NCBI GenBank assembly: GCA_010015655.1
Contig: ML976699.1
Span: 186,001-250,000, forward strand
Length of the DNA stretch: 64,000 nt
Source of the DNA: Bimuria novae-zelandiae CBS 107.79
Lineage: Eukaryota > Ascomycota > Dothideomycetes > Pleosporales > Didymosphaeriaceae
Direction of reading: 5' to 3'
The translations under genes and the position numbers were made by a program. Below the pieces are notes generated by a model. It saw only the letters and a list, made by a program, of their open reading frames with translations, had not been told where the DNA came from and ran no database searches. This document shows, piece by piece, positions 48,540 through 59,659 of the stretch; position 1 is the stretch's first letter, and each line of letters opens with the position of its first letter.

Positions 48540-48983
48540 CTAGCCTAAGTTAGCCCCTAGAGGTACGTGTGGCGACGGTTCGCGAATGCTAGCTATACCC
48601 TTTAGATCCTCCTCTAGCTACTCTAACGCCTTAATCGCATTAGCTATACGCAGGTTATATCGAGCATACTTGCGCTCTTTCTTTTCTACCTCTACTAATT
48701 CACGCTCTAAGCAAGTAGCTAGCTCCTTTGCACGAAAAAGTTCGAGGCGCTTTTTACGCTTCTCCTTCTAAACGCGCTCCTAATCCTTCTTAGGAATCTA
48801 TAGACTATATTTAGCATGGGCTGCGAGACAGCCCGCACACTGCCTAGAGGCAGCGTTAATAAAACACCGTAACTTCTTCTTCTAATAACGCTTACAACTA
48901 GACGCTATTTTTAGGCCCTAAGCTTTTACCTTTTACGCACGGGCACGACGGGTCGCAAGGGACAAATAGGGGGTTCTTGGCAT
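48540..48983 (-). pseudogene. Antisense Cys-rich/coiled-coil ORF of element E2
   Basis: From ATG 48983 to TAG 48542-48540 there are 147 codons in one minus-strand frame, interrupted only by RIP-type TAG/TAA. The start MPRTPYLSLATRRARA is basic. It continues with KLRCFINAASRQCAGC (same Cys spacing as in E1), IPKKD, RAKELATCLERELVEVEKK and ANAIKALE...EEDLKGIA. It lies between chromodomain and 3' LTR, opposite to pol. It matches the E1 antisense ORF along its length and both end in a TAG at the same place. Function unknown; a nucleic-acid-binding or regulatory protein is only a guess from the Cys pattern and coiled coil. Confidence 0.65.
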
Positions 48984-49132
48984 AGTTAGTAAGGCAAAAA
49001 GAATTAAGGAGAGGCTGCGGCCTGCCTTAAGACGCGGGGGGGACGCACCTTTATAATAATTAGCACCTACGCGCCAACGGCATAGCATAGTAAAGTAAGG
49101 TATTAGGACGATAACCTTAAGAGGAAGGATAG

Positions 49133-49582
49133 TGTTACAACTACAAGGACTAAAAGAAGGAAGCTAAGTAATTACGCTAAGGAAGTAATTATTAACAAGA
49201 TAATAAAAATAATAAAATATAAAGAGGCGCGGGGTAGCTTATATTAGCAGTCACGTAATAAAGTCCCGCATAAAAGGAAGTCCCATAGGACTACCAGAGT
49301 CCCTGGGACTACGGAGTCTTGGCGGGACTACAAGGAGGAAACAGACTAGTATATAGTATAACAATTCTCCTATGTTGTTTCTCTCCTCGTAGTTAACTTA
49401 CATATCTTCTGTGCGAGTACGTTCTCCTATATAGACTAATAGTTATCTTACTTTATTATAAGATTAGATTATCTAGCCACGCTAAGTGTCGCATTAACTT
49501 ATACCACTAAATAATCCGTGAAGCACCACGATACCTTACCGCCCTAACCCGGACCGGACTAAGGTGTGAGAGCCTCATAACA
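49133..49582 (+). repeat. 3' LTR of E2
   Basis: 450 bp, TGTTACAACTAC...CATAACA, matching 42519-42968. It is followed directly by the CTTTA duplication. Confidence 0.9.
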
Positions 49583-50917
49583 CTTTAATATTTCTTAGAA
49601 AAACTAAAAGAGGGTTTACTACCTACCCCTTATACTTAAGCTTAGTTAATAATACCTTCTACTAATCCTTTTAAATCTAGCTATTAATTTTACTAATCTT
49701 TTTACTTATACGCTTATTATAAAGCTTATAAAAAGCTTCTTCCTAGAGCGCGTACTAAAGGCGGTTACACTTTATAAGCTTTTATTAATACTAGCTATTT
49801 ACTTTATATAGGCACTTATAGCTTGTATTAGGAGTGCGCCTTCTAAGCGTAGCGTACATGCCTGCGTGCTTAGTTATTTAGTTAAGCTACGCAAGCCAGC
49901 GAGCGTATCCTTTTAGAAATAGAGTTACTACTACGCCTAGTCGCGATAGGTTATTAAGCTCTTTCTAAGCCTACTTATAGTTATATTATAATACTAAGCG
50001 TAGAAAATCCTTTATTAGTAGCGTACCTTTTATCTTTAAGAAATTTAGAAGCACAGCGTTAGCGTGTGCGCGGTTCTATTTAGATAGCTAGTTAGTTATA
50101 TCTATTGTTCTGCTGCTTTGTGGGCGTACAGTAACCTCTCTATATATATGTTATACCTGCTCCTTCTAGTTATTATCGCTTAGATAGAAATTATTCTTAA
50201 GTTTTTTTATTAGCGCCTATAGCGTCTACTAATTACTTAATTATAGTATTATAACTCTAGCCTTTATAAATTAACTATAGTATAAACCTAGTTTTAAAGT
50301 ACCTAAAGCTTTATTATAAACTAAATATAAACTAAATATAAATAATAGACTTTAGCCTATAGTATTTAAGCTATTATATATAGGGCTTACCCTTAGTATT
50401 TAGATCTAGTAGCTTTAGAGCCTAATTACATATATTTATCTACTTAAAGCTTTATAATTAATATAGCTTTATATCTCTTAAGCGTTTACGTGGTACTTAA
50501 GCTATACGTACTAAGATAAGAATAAATTATAATTTATAAGTTAATTACTTACTAAGAGCTTTATAGAGGTTATTATATAGTCTAGCTCTATTATAGGTTA
50601 TAAGCGTTAATACGTAAGCATTAGAATAATAAGAAGTAGGGAATAGCGTACTACTATAATTATTAATTAGTATAAAATAAGTATATTATAAAGTATTATA
50701 AATATACTAGGCTTATAACTATCGCGTATAGTTAATTTTAATTAAGGAGCTCGTAAATAAAGTCTATTAAGGAGAGGAAGCTCTACTAAAATACTAAGCT
50801 ATTTAGGGGTTTAGGGGATCGCGTGCTTGGTTACTTAGCTGCTTAGATTAACCCTAGATAGCGTAGAAAGCTATAGCAAGATGCCCTTTTGCAACACTAA
50901 TATTAAGTTATATTAAC

Positions 50918-52842
50918 TATTGTAAAAGGCACCTTACTAGAGCTTTCTGCGCTAGCTAGGGTTAAGTTAAGTAGCCAAGCAGCCAAGCACGCGATTCCCT
51001 AAACCTATAAATAGCTAGTTGTTGTAGAGCTTCCTCTTCTTAATAGACTTTATTTTTAAGCTCCCTGATCGTTGTAACTATGCGTTATAATTATAAGCCT
51101 AGTACTTTTATAATACTTTATAATATACTTACTTTGCACTAGCTAATAATTATAGTAGTAAATTATTCTTTACTCTTTATTATTCTTACGCTTATATCTT
51201 AACGCTTTTAACCTATAATAGAGCTAAACTATATAATACCTACTATAAGGCTCCTAGTAAGTAACTAACTTATAAATTATAATTTAATTCTACCTTAGTA
51301 CGCGCAGCTTAAGTACCACGTAAAAGCTTAAAAAATATAAAGTTATATTAACCTTAAGGCTCCTAAGTAGATAAATATATATAACTAGGCTCTAGAGCTA
51401 CTAAATATAAATACTAAAGGCAAGTTTTATATATAATAGCTTAAGCGCTATAAGCTAGAGTCTACTATTTATAATTAGCTTATAATAAAGCTTTAGGCAC
51501 TCTAGAACTAGGTCTATACTATAATTAATTTATAAAGGCTAAAGCTTATAATACTATAGTTAAGTAAGTAGTAAACGCTACAGGCGCTAATTAGAGAACT
51601 TAAGAATAATTTTTATCTAAGTAATAATAATTAGAAGGAGCAGGTACGACATATATATAGAGAGGTCACCCTACGCCCACAGAGTAGTAGAATAATAGAC
51701 ATAACTAAATAGCTATCCGAATAGAATCGCGTACACGCCAACGCTGTACTTCTAAATCTCCTAAAAATAAAAAGTACGCTACTAATAAAGGATTTCCTAC
51801 GCTTAGCATTATAATACAACTATAAATAGGCTTAGAAAGAGCTTAATAACCTATCGCGACTAGGCGTAGTAGTAACTCTATCTCTAGAAGGATACGCTCG
51901 CTGGCTCGCACAGCTCGACTAAATAACTAAGTACGTAAGCATGTACGCTACGCTTAAAGGGCGCACTCCTAATATAAGCTATAAGTACCTATATAGAGTA
52001 AATAGCTAGTATTAATAAAGGCCTATAAAGTATAACCGCCTTTAGTACGCGCTCTAGGGAGAAGCTCCTTATAAGTTTTATAATAAGCTTATAAGTAAGG
52101 AGATTAGTAAAATTAAAAGCTAGATTTAAAAGAATTAGTAGAAGATATTATTAACTAAGCTTAAATATAAAGAATAAGTAGTAGACCCTTCTTTAGTTTT
52201 TCTAGGGAATATTAAAGTATAAATTATAGTAAGTCTATAGGTAAGTAAGCTTTTACTAGCTAGGCGCTATAATCCTATAGCTACTTATTCTTTTATTTAT
52301 ATACGTAGGTACTCGCACGGGTTATGTTATGAGTAAATAATTACTTTTAAACGTTTATTAAAGCTTTATAGTAGAAGTACGCTACTCCTTTTATTTTTTT
52401 ATTTTTTTAAGTAGGTACTCGCGCGGGTCACGTTGTAAGTAGATAGTTACCCTTAAACGTTTATTAAAGCTTTATAGTAAAAGTATACTACTTTTTTTTC
52501 TTCTTTACCTTTCTCTTAGAACTATATGTGAACTAGCTACTTAGACTAATTACTTAATAAGCTAGGGATCTAAGCTAGACGCTTTTTAAGCTCTACGCGC
52601 AAGTTCGCTACCTTTTATACTTTAAGTTACTATTTAGCTTATTATGCTATACTTTATAAGTTAGGGGGTATATTATAAAAGACACCTTATTAGAGCTTTC
52701 TACGCTAGCTAGGGTTAAGCTAAGTAGCTAAGTAGCTAAGCACGCGATCCCCTAAACTTATAAATAATTAGTTATTATAGAGCTTCCTCTCCTTAATAGA
52801 CTTTATTTTTGAGCTCCCCGATCGTTGTGACTGTGCGCCACA
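50918..52842 (+). mobile_element. Short LTR element B (right arm of inverted pair)
   Basis: 1,925 bp, flanked by a perfect 5-bp duplication TTAAC (50913-50917 and 52843-52847). LTRs are 172 bp each: 50918-51089 and 52671-52842, ending CGCCACA in the better-preserved copy. A TTAGGGGG purine tract precedes the 3' LTR. The 1.58-kb interior carries RIP-damaged coding-like text on plus (about 51640-52130, e.g. VLLNLLKIKSTLLIKDFLRL and GVVVTLSLEGYARWLAQL), possibly gag-like, but no reverse transcriptase or integrase. It is probably non-autonomous. It faces element A head to head across 21 bp. Confidence 0.8.
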
Positions 52843-52847
52843 TTAAC

Positions 52848-55800
52848 TATATTACTAAAACTAAGTTTTTACCCGCGTTTAGTAACGCGTTTAATATATT
52901 AATTAATAAAATATTAATTAAAGCAGGCTTTTGGGGTACTAGTTTAATATTTTTTAACTTATAATTAGTATTAGATATAAGGGGCTGGGTGCTTAAGGAG
53001 CCAAAGGTGCTAAAAGAATACTTATAAATTTAATAAAGAGTCTAAAGTTAAGCTTTAGATATTACACTTATATATCTAGGGTTTGCATAACTAAGGGTTA
53101 AGGATCTAAAGTAATAACTAGGCGTAGCCTATTATATACCTCCTTTTCTTTTATTAAGGGTAAAGAAAAATCTCTGCGTCTTATTTTACTTATATAGCTT
53201 TATAGTCGTTTTATTATCTACTTATAATTCACTTACTATTATAAACCTCTTACTAGTTCTATTCTCGCGTGTCTAATTTTATATTCTTACTATAAGTAGT
53301 TATTATAGTAGTGTGTTCGCGCTAGTGCGTTTACTTATTATTATGTATATAAAATTGCTTCTTGCTTAGCTTCTAAACCTTACTTTTTTATACTCTCTTT
53401 TTTTTTTTTTAGCTTAACTTCGTGCGCTATAATATCTCGCTTTTAGCCTAGTTTTCTTTAACTTCGCGATCTAATTCCTCTCTTTATTTTAATAAGATAG
53501 CTAGCCCTTCGCGTAATAATTATGTTATAAAGATATTTAAGTATTAAAGGCGTGTTACTAATTTTAATAATAAAATAAAAAAAGGCCTGTTCCCGTTATA
53601 GTTACTTAACTACTAACTTAAGAAAACTTAGCTCTTTTAAAATAAAGCTACTATTTCTAACGCTAGCATAATTCTCCTTAGCTAGCTTATTAAGAAGTTT
53701 AGTCCTTCTAAAGCTTATAAAGTAAGTTCTAGACCCTTTTTTATACTTTCTTTACTTTTTCTTATCTTCTAACTTGCCTTCTTACTCTTCTAACCTCTTT
53801 TCTAGTTCTTTATTAGCCTAGGTGTGCGCACTTGCTAACTTAACAAGCTTAGTTCTTTAGGTCTAATCTTACTACGCGCGATAATTAAGTGCTAGTATAT
53901 TATTTATATTATTTATAAACGTGTCTATTAGTAGGTGCTAACGGGCAAGATAGTGTCCTGCGAGGAGTGCTATACTAGATAAGTATACTTTAGTCTAACT
54001 TATTTTAGATAACTTTAGGGTGTGCTCTGCTAACTTCTTCCCTTACCTAGATTTAGCCTACCCTTAATAAAGTTAGATATAAAAAGTTTATTAATATTAT
54101 AGTTATTAGTGCGGGCTACCTTATAAATAAGATTTTAAAAAGTAGCTAAGAATAGAAAACCTTTCTTATTAATCTTAACGCGTTCTATTCTGCTTATAAA
54201 ATTATTATTATTAATTACTATACCTCCTTTAAGAGTTAAACTACTACTACTTTAGATCTTATTACTTTTTCCTTTAAGGCTATTTAGCTTTTAGAGCGCA
54301 TTACTATTATAGTTAAATTTTTTTTAACCTTCTTTAAATTTATGCTACTAACTTTAAAGTGTTTTATTAAAAGTATAAGAACCCTTCTATAAGTTCCTTT
54401 AGATAATAAAGCTAACTTTTGTGGCTAATATCGTATAGCTTTCTAATAAGTTCGGGGTAGTAGACAAGAGCATTATAATAGATAGTCTTTAAATAATAAA
54501 TAATATCTTCGCGAGAGCTAATATGCTTACTTAAGCCTACTAGGGCTTACGATAGTAGCTTTAGGGTATCGTAATTAAGAAGCGCTTAAGTAAAGAGAAT
54601 AATAGCTTCTTTAACCCTAGTAGTGTATTAGAGGGCGGAGAAGTAGATCTAAATATTATTAAAAAAAATTTACTATTTCTTTAGTAGCTAAAAATACCCC
54701 TTTTACCTAGTTCCTTTCTCCTTCTTACTTTAGTTTACTTCTAAGGCTTACTTTTTTTGTAAGGGTTATCCCTTACTATTATAGAAATTATTTAGTTCCC
54801 TTATTATTCCTAGTAGTTTTAAGAATTTTTTAAGTTACTTTTTTAAGATTTCTTTTTAACTTTCTTCCTTAATACTTAACTTTATCCCTTAATAATATTA
54901 TTCTTCCCTTTATCTTAGATACCTTTATTTAGCTAGGTTCCCTAACTTAGTAAGATAGGCATTATAGAGCCTCATTTAGATCCTAATAAAAGCTAATTTA
55001 AGGGATATCGCGATAGAATCCTATTAAAAGTTTTTTATTATAATTTTAATATAGCTTAGTAAACTTCTCCTAATAATTTAATATAGTAGCTTAGTTAAGG
55101 TTCTTATAAGATTCTGAAGTTCTTTAAAAGTAGTTTTTTTACTATACTAAATATTCTACTTTCTTGCCTTTACAGGACTAGGATTTTTTATATATATTAA
55201 TTATACTATACTCCCCCCCCCCCCTCTTTTTTTTATAATTACTTTGGGCTAGGCATTATTAGTGGTTTAGCTAAACAGAGGGTTTAATAAGGCTAACTTT
55301 AACTTATTTACGTAAAACCTTAGGTGCATGTTTGGCAGGATATTTAGTTTTACTACGTAAAAGTTTATTATCTTCCTTATAGTAAACTTTTATTACTTGT
55401 AGTTAAGCTTTTTGCTTAGACATTAGTTTTAAAAATAGTTTTTATATTTTAGCTATACCTTATCTTCTTCCTTTAAGATTAAAGCGTCCCTACGTTAATA
55501 GTTTACTAGGCGCTCTTATTCTTATTAGGCTATTACTATTTTTGCCTAGGCGAAGTTAAAAACGTCCTTAAACTTTTTTATTATTACTTTTATAGCTTTC
55601 TTTACGTTAGTTTTAAGCTCTAAGGCTAATCTCTATGCCCTAAAGTTCTTAACTAGTTTAACATTCTAGCTATAAGATAGGAAAAATAGGCTAACTCTTA
55701 TTAATATAGCTTTTTACCCTTTAATAGCTATTTAAGCTATAGGAAGCTACTTTATCTAATTATCTTATTACTAGTTATAGTACGCCTAAAGGTAGGCTTT

Positions 55801-57056
55801 AAGATTAGAATTTATTTATTCTATCTGCCTGTCCGTTTCTAGGTGCTTTACTATAGATAGTCTTTAGTTAATACCTGCTTATTTATAGAGTGTAGTCTAA
55901 AATTCGCTCACAAATTGTCCCCCACAGTCTAATATAATAGAGAAGGGGAAAAAGTAGTCTACTACTTAGTATTAAAGAAACACTATCGTAATCGTAGGTA
56001 TATTAAAATTTAAAAGACTTATAAACTTAGGGTCCTTACTAAATTTATTTATAATTATTATAATATTCGTGCAGCTATTACTCTTAGGTAGAGTAGTAAT
56101 AAAGTCTAATATAATATCCTTCTATCCTTATTTAGGTAGTAATAAGGCTTTAGCAGGCCTTATTTCGCTTCTTTTTATAGTTTAGTTCTTTTATAAATAT
56201 TATAGTTCTTAATATACTGCCTTACTTAGTTAGACATCCCTAAGAAGAAGTAGTCTTAAGTAAAAATCTTATAGGTATTTTCTTATTTTAAATATTTTAA
56301 AGCTAGGGAACTATGCGCGACCACTATTAGCTTTATTTATAAAAGTTTTAATTCTAGTACCTATTATCTTATCTTATAGTATACGTACCCTTAGTTATCT
56401 ATACTATATTCTAAGATACTAATAAATAACTTCTACCTAGATTTAAACTTCGTAAGGCCGTTCTTAATACAGGCCTTTATTTTACTATACGCACTATCTT
56501 TATCGCGTTCTACCACTTATTATATAGTGTTAAAGTCTAGTTCGCGTCGCTTAATAGGGCTATCGCCTCTTTAGAGGGCTAATATAAGTAGTTTAAGGCG
56601 TGTTAGGTAAGTAAGCACTAGGCCCTTATTTATTTTAGTATAATTAAGTTTTTTTATAGTAGTAGGTGTTTAAAGGATAAAAGACTTTAAGCTATTTTTT
56701 CTAGTAGTTTTTTTAAAAAAGCGTAAAGTACCTTAACTTTAATTTATTATCTTTACTATCTTTTAGTAGATCTTAGTCCCTTTAAAAGAAAGTATCCGCC
56801 CTAGAGTTTACTAATCCTAGTCTATATATAAACGTTATATTAATATAGTTAAGTATATTTACCTACTAAACGTGTTGTTTGTCTAACCTTCGTTTAGTAG
56901 CAAAATACATAAAGTTTTTATAATTAGTATAGACCGTAAGGTGCTTTGCTACTTAACATATATAATCCTATTTATTTACGTATTTAATACCTATAAGTAT
57001 TTTTTTATTATAGATAGCGTAGTTGCATTTTGCCAGGCTATTTCTTACTAAGAAGT
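52848..57056 (-). mobile_element. RIP-damaged retrotransposon remnants with chromovirus pol E4
   Basis: The right part (55.05-57.0 kb) is minus-strand Gypsy pol. The left part (52.85-55.0 kb) has minus-strand coding-like text, including a charged coiled coil near 53400-53520, that I cannot assign. It may belong to E4 or to the 5' part of E1. LTRs are not identified. Sequence is uniformly TpA-rich with many stops. A 12-C run at 55213-55224 falls in the linker between integrase and chromodomain, where it would encode Gly on minus. Confidence 0.55.
55060..56970 (-). pseudogene. E4 pol fragment: RNase H, integrase, chromodomain
   Basis: Read on minus. RNase H tail with VYTNYKNFMYFATKRRLDKQ near 56880-56960, integrase core CGGQFVSEF near 55890-55925, then the integrase C-terminal region (YVVKLNILPNMHLRFYVNKL, about 55300-55370). 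A damaged chromodomain (VEYLV followed by aromatic and NL residues) lies near 55060-55180. The reverse transcriptase that should lie to the right is missing; 57057 begins other sequence. Many TAG/TAA codons. Confidence 0.65.
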
Positions 57057-57258
57057 TGTTAGATTTGATAGTGTTCTGTCACTTTGAGATAATGCAATGA
57101 TGAGAATTTGATGGATGTGATAATTGATTGATGATGTTCGTGTTCTGTGTGTGTCTGGAATGCAGATGTGTGCGAGGCTCCAAATAAGTGCCGCTGCAGC
57201 GCTAGCCCTATTTAGAATAGTACAAAAGAGAGAGTGCTCCAGCCTCATATCCACAACA
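57057..57258. repeat. Candidate solo LTR without RIP damage
   Basis: 202 bp from TGTTAGATTTG to CCACAACA, with TG...CA ends, standing out by normal CpA/TpG content in RIP-damaged surroundings. No 5-bp duplication is visible (GAAGT against GATAG), and no second copy lies in the window, so the call rests on its ends and its sharp borders. Confidence 0.4.
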
Positions 57259-57397
57259 GATAGAGGCCATATAATCGGACAGAAGTAAGCTACTAGGCGT
57301 AGAATCCTATTATTATTATACTAGGAGAAGTATCCTCTAATTAACTAGCTAGAGGCGTCTACTTCTAGTACTAATTCCTATTTAGGGTTAAAGTAGG

Positions 57398-58309
57398 TGT
57401 TATGAGGCTCTCACACCTTGTTCCAATCCGGGTTAGGGCGGTAAGGTATCGTGGTGCTTCACGGATTATTTAGTAGTATGTTAGGATCTGAACGAGCGGC
57501 AGTAAAGGAGGGCCAACGGCGGCCATGGCGGGGTAACCCATAGTGGGACCGCACTACCGAGGTCACGTAATGTACCCTCACGCCAAGCCACACCATCACG
57601 CCAAGACAGTGATGGCAGTACCATCACTGATGCTAGTACCATCAGACCAAGGTCATGATGGCACAGAAACGGGTGATGACAGAAGAAAGCCTACGGGTAT
57701 ATAGAGAGCTCGAATATCCCTCTGGATATGTGTGTTCAACCTGTTTATCAATCTATCGTTTGGATCTAAATAAGCAACTTTGTTGATTTGATTGTGCTGT
57801 ACACACCTTCGATACTAACGCCCTTAGTGACAGGCGCAAGCTATCACTACAACCCTCTTCCGTCCTACTAGTACTCCTGCCCGAGAACCAACCTTAGCCC
57901 CTTAGAGAATAGCTACCTCTTTGGGATCTTAACATAGTACAAGTTAATGCGACACTTAGCGCGAGGCTAGACAATCTAATCTTATAATAAAGTAAAATAA
58001 CTATTAGTCTATATAGGAGAACGTACTCGCATAGAAGATATGTAAGTTAACTATAAGAAGCATAACATAGGAAACTGTCCTGTTATATATATCCTCCTTA
58101 TCCCATAGAATCCCACGATGTCCCATATCCTGGCGCCGTGGGATCCCATGGGATTACCTGGGATGTTACGTAATCGGGGGGTTACGTGGTCCCAGGGTGT
58201 CCCATGGTCTTGGCGTCTGGGACACCCTGGGACATTACGTAAGCCCGAGGTGGGGCCCGGATGCCGTCATAAGGCTCTCCGTCCCATCGTTAACTTCTAG
58301 ACCGTAACA
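57398..58309 (-). repeat. Solo LTR related to E2, interrupted by another LTR
   Basis: TGTTATGAGGC...CCGTAACA. Removing the insert 57479-57939 leaves 451 bp, the length of the E2 LTR, and the first 230 bp match the reverse complement of that LTR closely. The U3 half differs and carries other palindromic words (GTCCCA/TGGGAC types). No flanking duplication is seen (GTAGG against CTATC). It is less RIP-damaged than E2. Confidence 0.75.
57479..57934 (+). repeat. Nested solo LTR of the E3 family
   Basis: 456 bp, TGTTAGGATCTGAAC...GGGATCTTAACA, flanked by the 5-bp duplication TAGTA (57474-57478 and 57935-57939). Its ends and parts of its body match the E3 LTR at 59660-60108. It inserted into the E2-type solo LTR and lost its internal region by LTR recombination. 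Little RIP damage. Confidence 0.88.
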
Positions 58310-58484
58310 CTATCCTCCTCCTTCCTCTGCATGTCCTTATGCAGTAGCTAATGTCCTTTTAAAGTACTTTCTATTATTATTCTATTAGAGATTAAATAAA
58401 TTTAATTAGTTAGACTACTATAGTGTCCTGCAAATACTGCGCGAAGAAGGGCTTAACTTATAAGCTATCTTTTTTTAAGATATA

Positions 58485-59659
58485 CAAAGGGTAATCTTAA
58501 TAAAGTCGGCCGTCATGTGATTTGCCAAGAAGCTAGCGCGTCACTAGCGGAATAGAGTCTCTGAGCCTCCGAGCCTCTAAGAGCTCTGTAAAGCGTTAAC
58601 ACCTACACTTTAACCTCACGTTTCTCACTTAATATAGCTTTAAATCCTGTTAAAAAAAAGCTCTTAATTACTTTTAGAAGCCTAGCTAGCTGCTATTATT
58701 ATTTTTAGGATAAAATATAACCTTACTTTTTTAGAAATCGCCACTGATTTGGGTATAACTAACTACGCCTGTAGTAAGGTATTTTAACGCGTTAAAGGCG
58801 CTGTAAAGGGCGACTCACTGCAGGAATTGCTAGCTACAACACCTATAGTTAAGTAGTCTCCTCCTGGCAGACCTGTAAAGGTACGCGATGGCTCTACGCT
58901 GAGCGCAAGACTACGGCATGACATTATTGTATATGGCACCTACTGGGTGCATGACGCTGTTAGAGACCTCTACGCAAAAGCTAGCATTACACTTAGTAAG
59001 AATATAGTCTATAATATTACTAGGGAGCACTACGATAAGTAGCACCTATACGTAATAACTTACAGAGTACGACCTAAAAAACTAGCGCTTAGTAGTAATA
59101 ATAAGGACTAGCGACTATAGTACTATGCCTAGCTTAAGACTAAATATAACCTACACTTTCCACGCATTATATTCGTCTGCTATAATAAGACTTCTAAGTC
59201 TATTAGCGGGAGCAATAAACGTGGCGGAAAGTAAAGGATTTTAAGACTAGTTAAATAAGATAGTAACGTCTACGCACTGCCTATAACGCCACCTAAATTT
59301 AGTCTTATAATCTACGCTACTACTTTAACTAATACTACTTACTCTTATTAACGCCCTTGCGTTATTTAGGCTTAGGATAATAATAAAAGCTATAAGGACC
59401 TTATATAACGCGTCTCCTATATAAATAATATAGTAAAGGAGGCTTTTAAAGTTAAACGCTCTTGCGCGACTATCGCTAGCACTAATAAAAAGTAGTAACT
59501 ATAAGAAATTAATTACAATATTACTTATAATAATAGTTAACGCTAAGCTACTAATAAGACTACTAGTAAAAAGGGTAGAGCTCTCCGCGCAGGTATTAAG
59601 AAACCTTTTACTATTAAAAAGTTCTTTAAAATAGAGGAGTTTATATACAACGGAGGGAA
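58485..59659 (+). mobile_element. Tc1/mariner copy M2, cut by E3
   Basis: It starts with the same terminal repeat as M1 (CAAAGGGTAATCTTAATAAA) after a TA at 58483-58484 and follows M1 in reverse to about 59657, where the E3 LTR begins. This covers the transposase from its 5' end through GRPVKVRDG and the first catalytic region, up to text matching M1 near 29490. The remaining 3' part of about 570 bp is absent here and may lie beyond E3. RIP stops are frequent. Confidence 0.85.

Larger units (their letters stand above)
42519..49582 (+). mobile_element. Complete chromovirus-type Gypsy element E2
   Basis: 7,064 bp with two 450-bp LTRs (42519-42968 and 49133-49582), both TGTTA...ATAACA, and a 5-bp target duplication CTTTA at 42514-42518 and 49583-49587. 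Gag and pol are on plus in the order gag, protease, reverse transcriptase, RNase H, integrase, chromodomain. A purine tract ends just before the 3' LTR (about 49119-49132). An extra ORF lies on the minus strand between the chromodomain and that tract. The element is RIP-damaged throughout but structurally complete. The uninterrupted target sequence survives in the other arm near 52205-52215. Confidence 0.92.
41984..50896 (-). mobile_element. Short LTR element A (left arm of inverted pair), split by E2
   Basis: A minus-oriented element of about 1.84 kb without its insert: 41984-42518 plus 49588-50896. Its 3' LTR is 41984-42155 (172 bp, starting TGTGGCGCACAG on plus). Its 5' LTR is about 50720-50896, ending GCAACA. 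It is homologous in reverse to the element at 50918-52842 along its whole length. It was split when Gypsy E2 inserted at CTTTA. No clear 5-bp duplication flanks it (left AATAT, right CTAAT). No reverse transcriptase motif is seen between the LTRs, so it is probably non-autonomous. Confidence 0.75.

Noticed and set aside
49590..52210. Inverted arms as terminal repeats of one giant DNA transposon
   Set aside because: Each arm has its own pair of 172-177-bp LTRs and a purine tract, and the right one has its own TTAAC duplication. They are two LTR elements, not one element.
55201..55235. Poly-C/poly-T run as a polypurine tract and 3' LTR border
   Set aside because: Reading past it on minus continues from the integrase C-terminal region into a damaged chromodomain, so the run lies in a coding linker.
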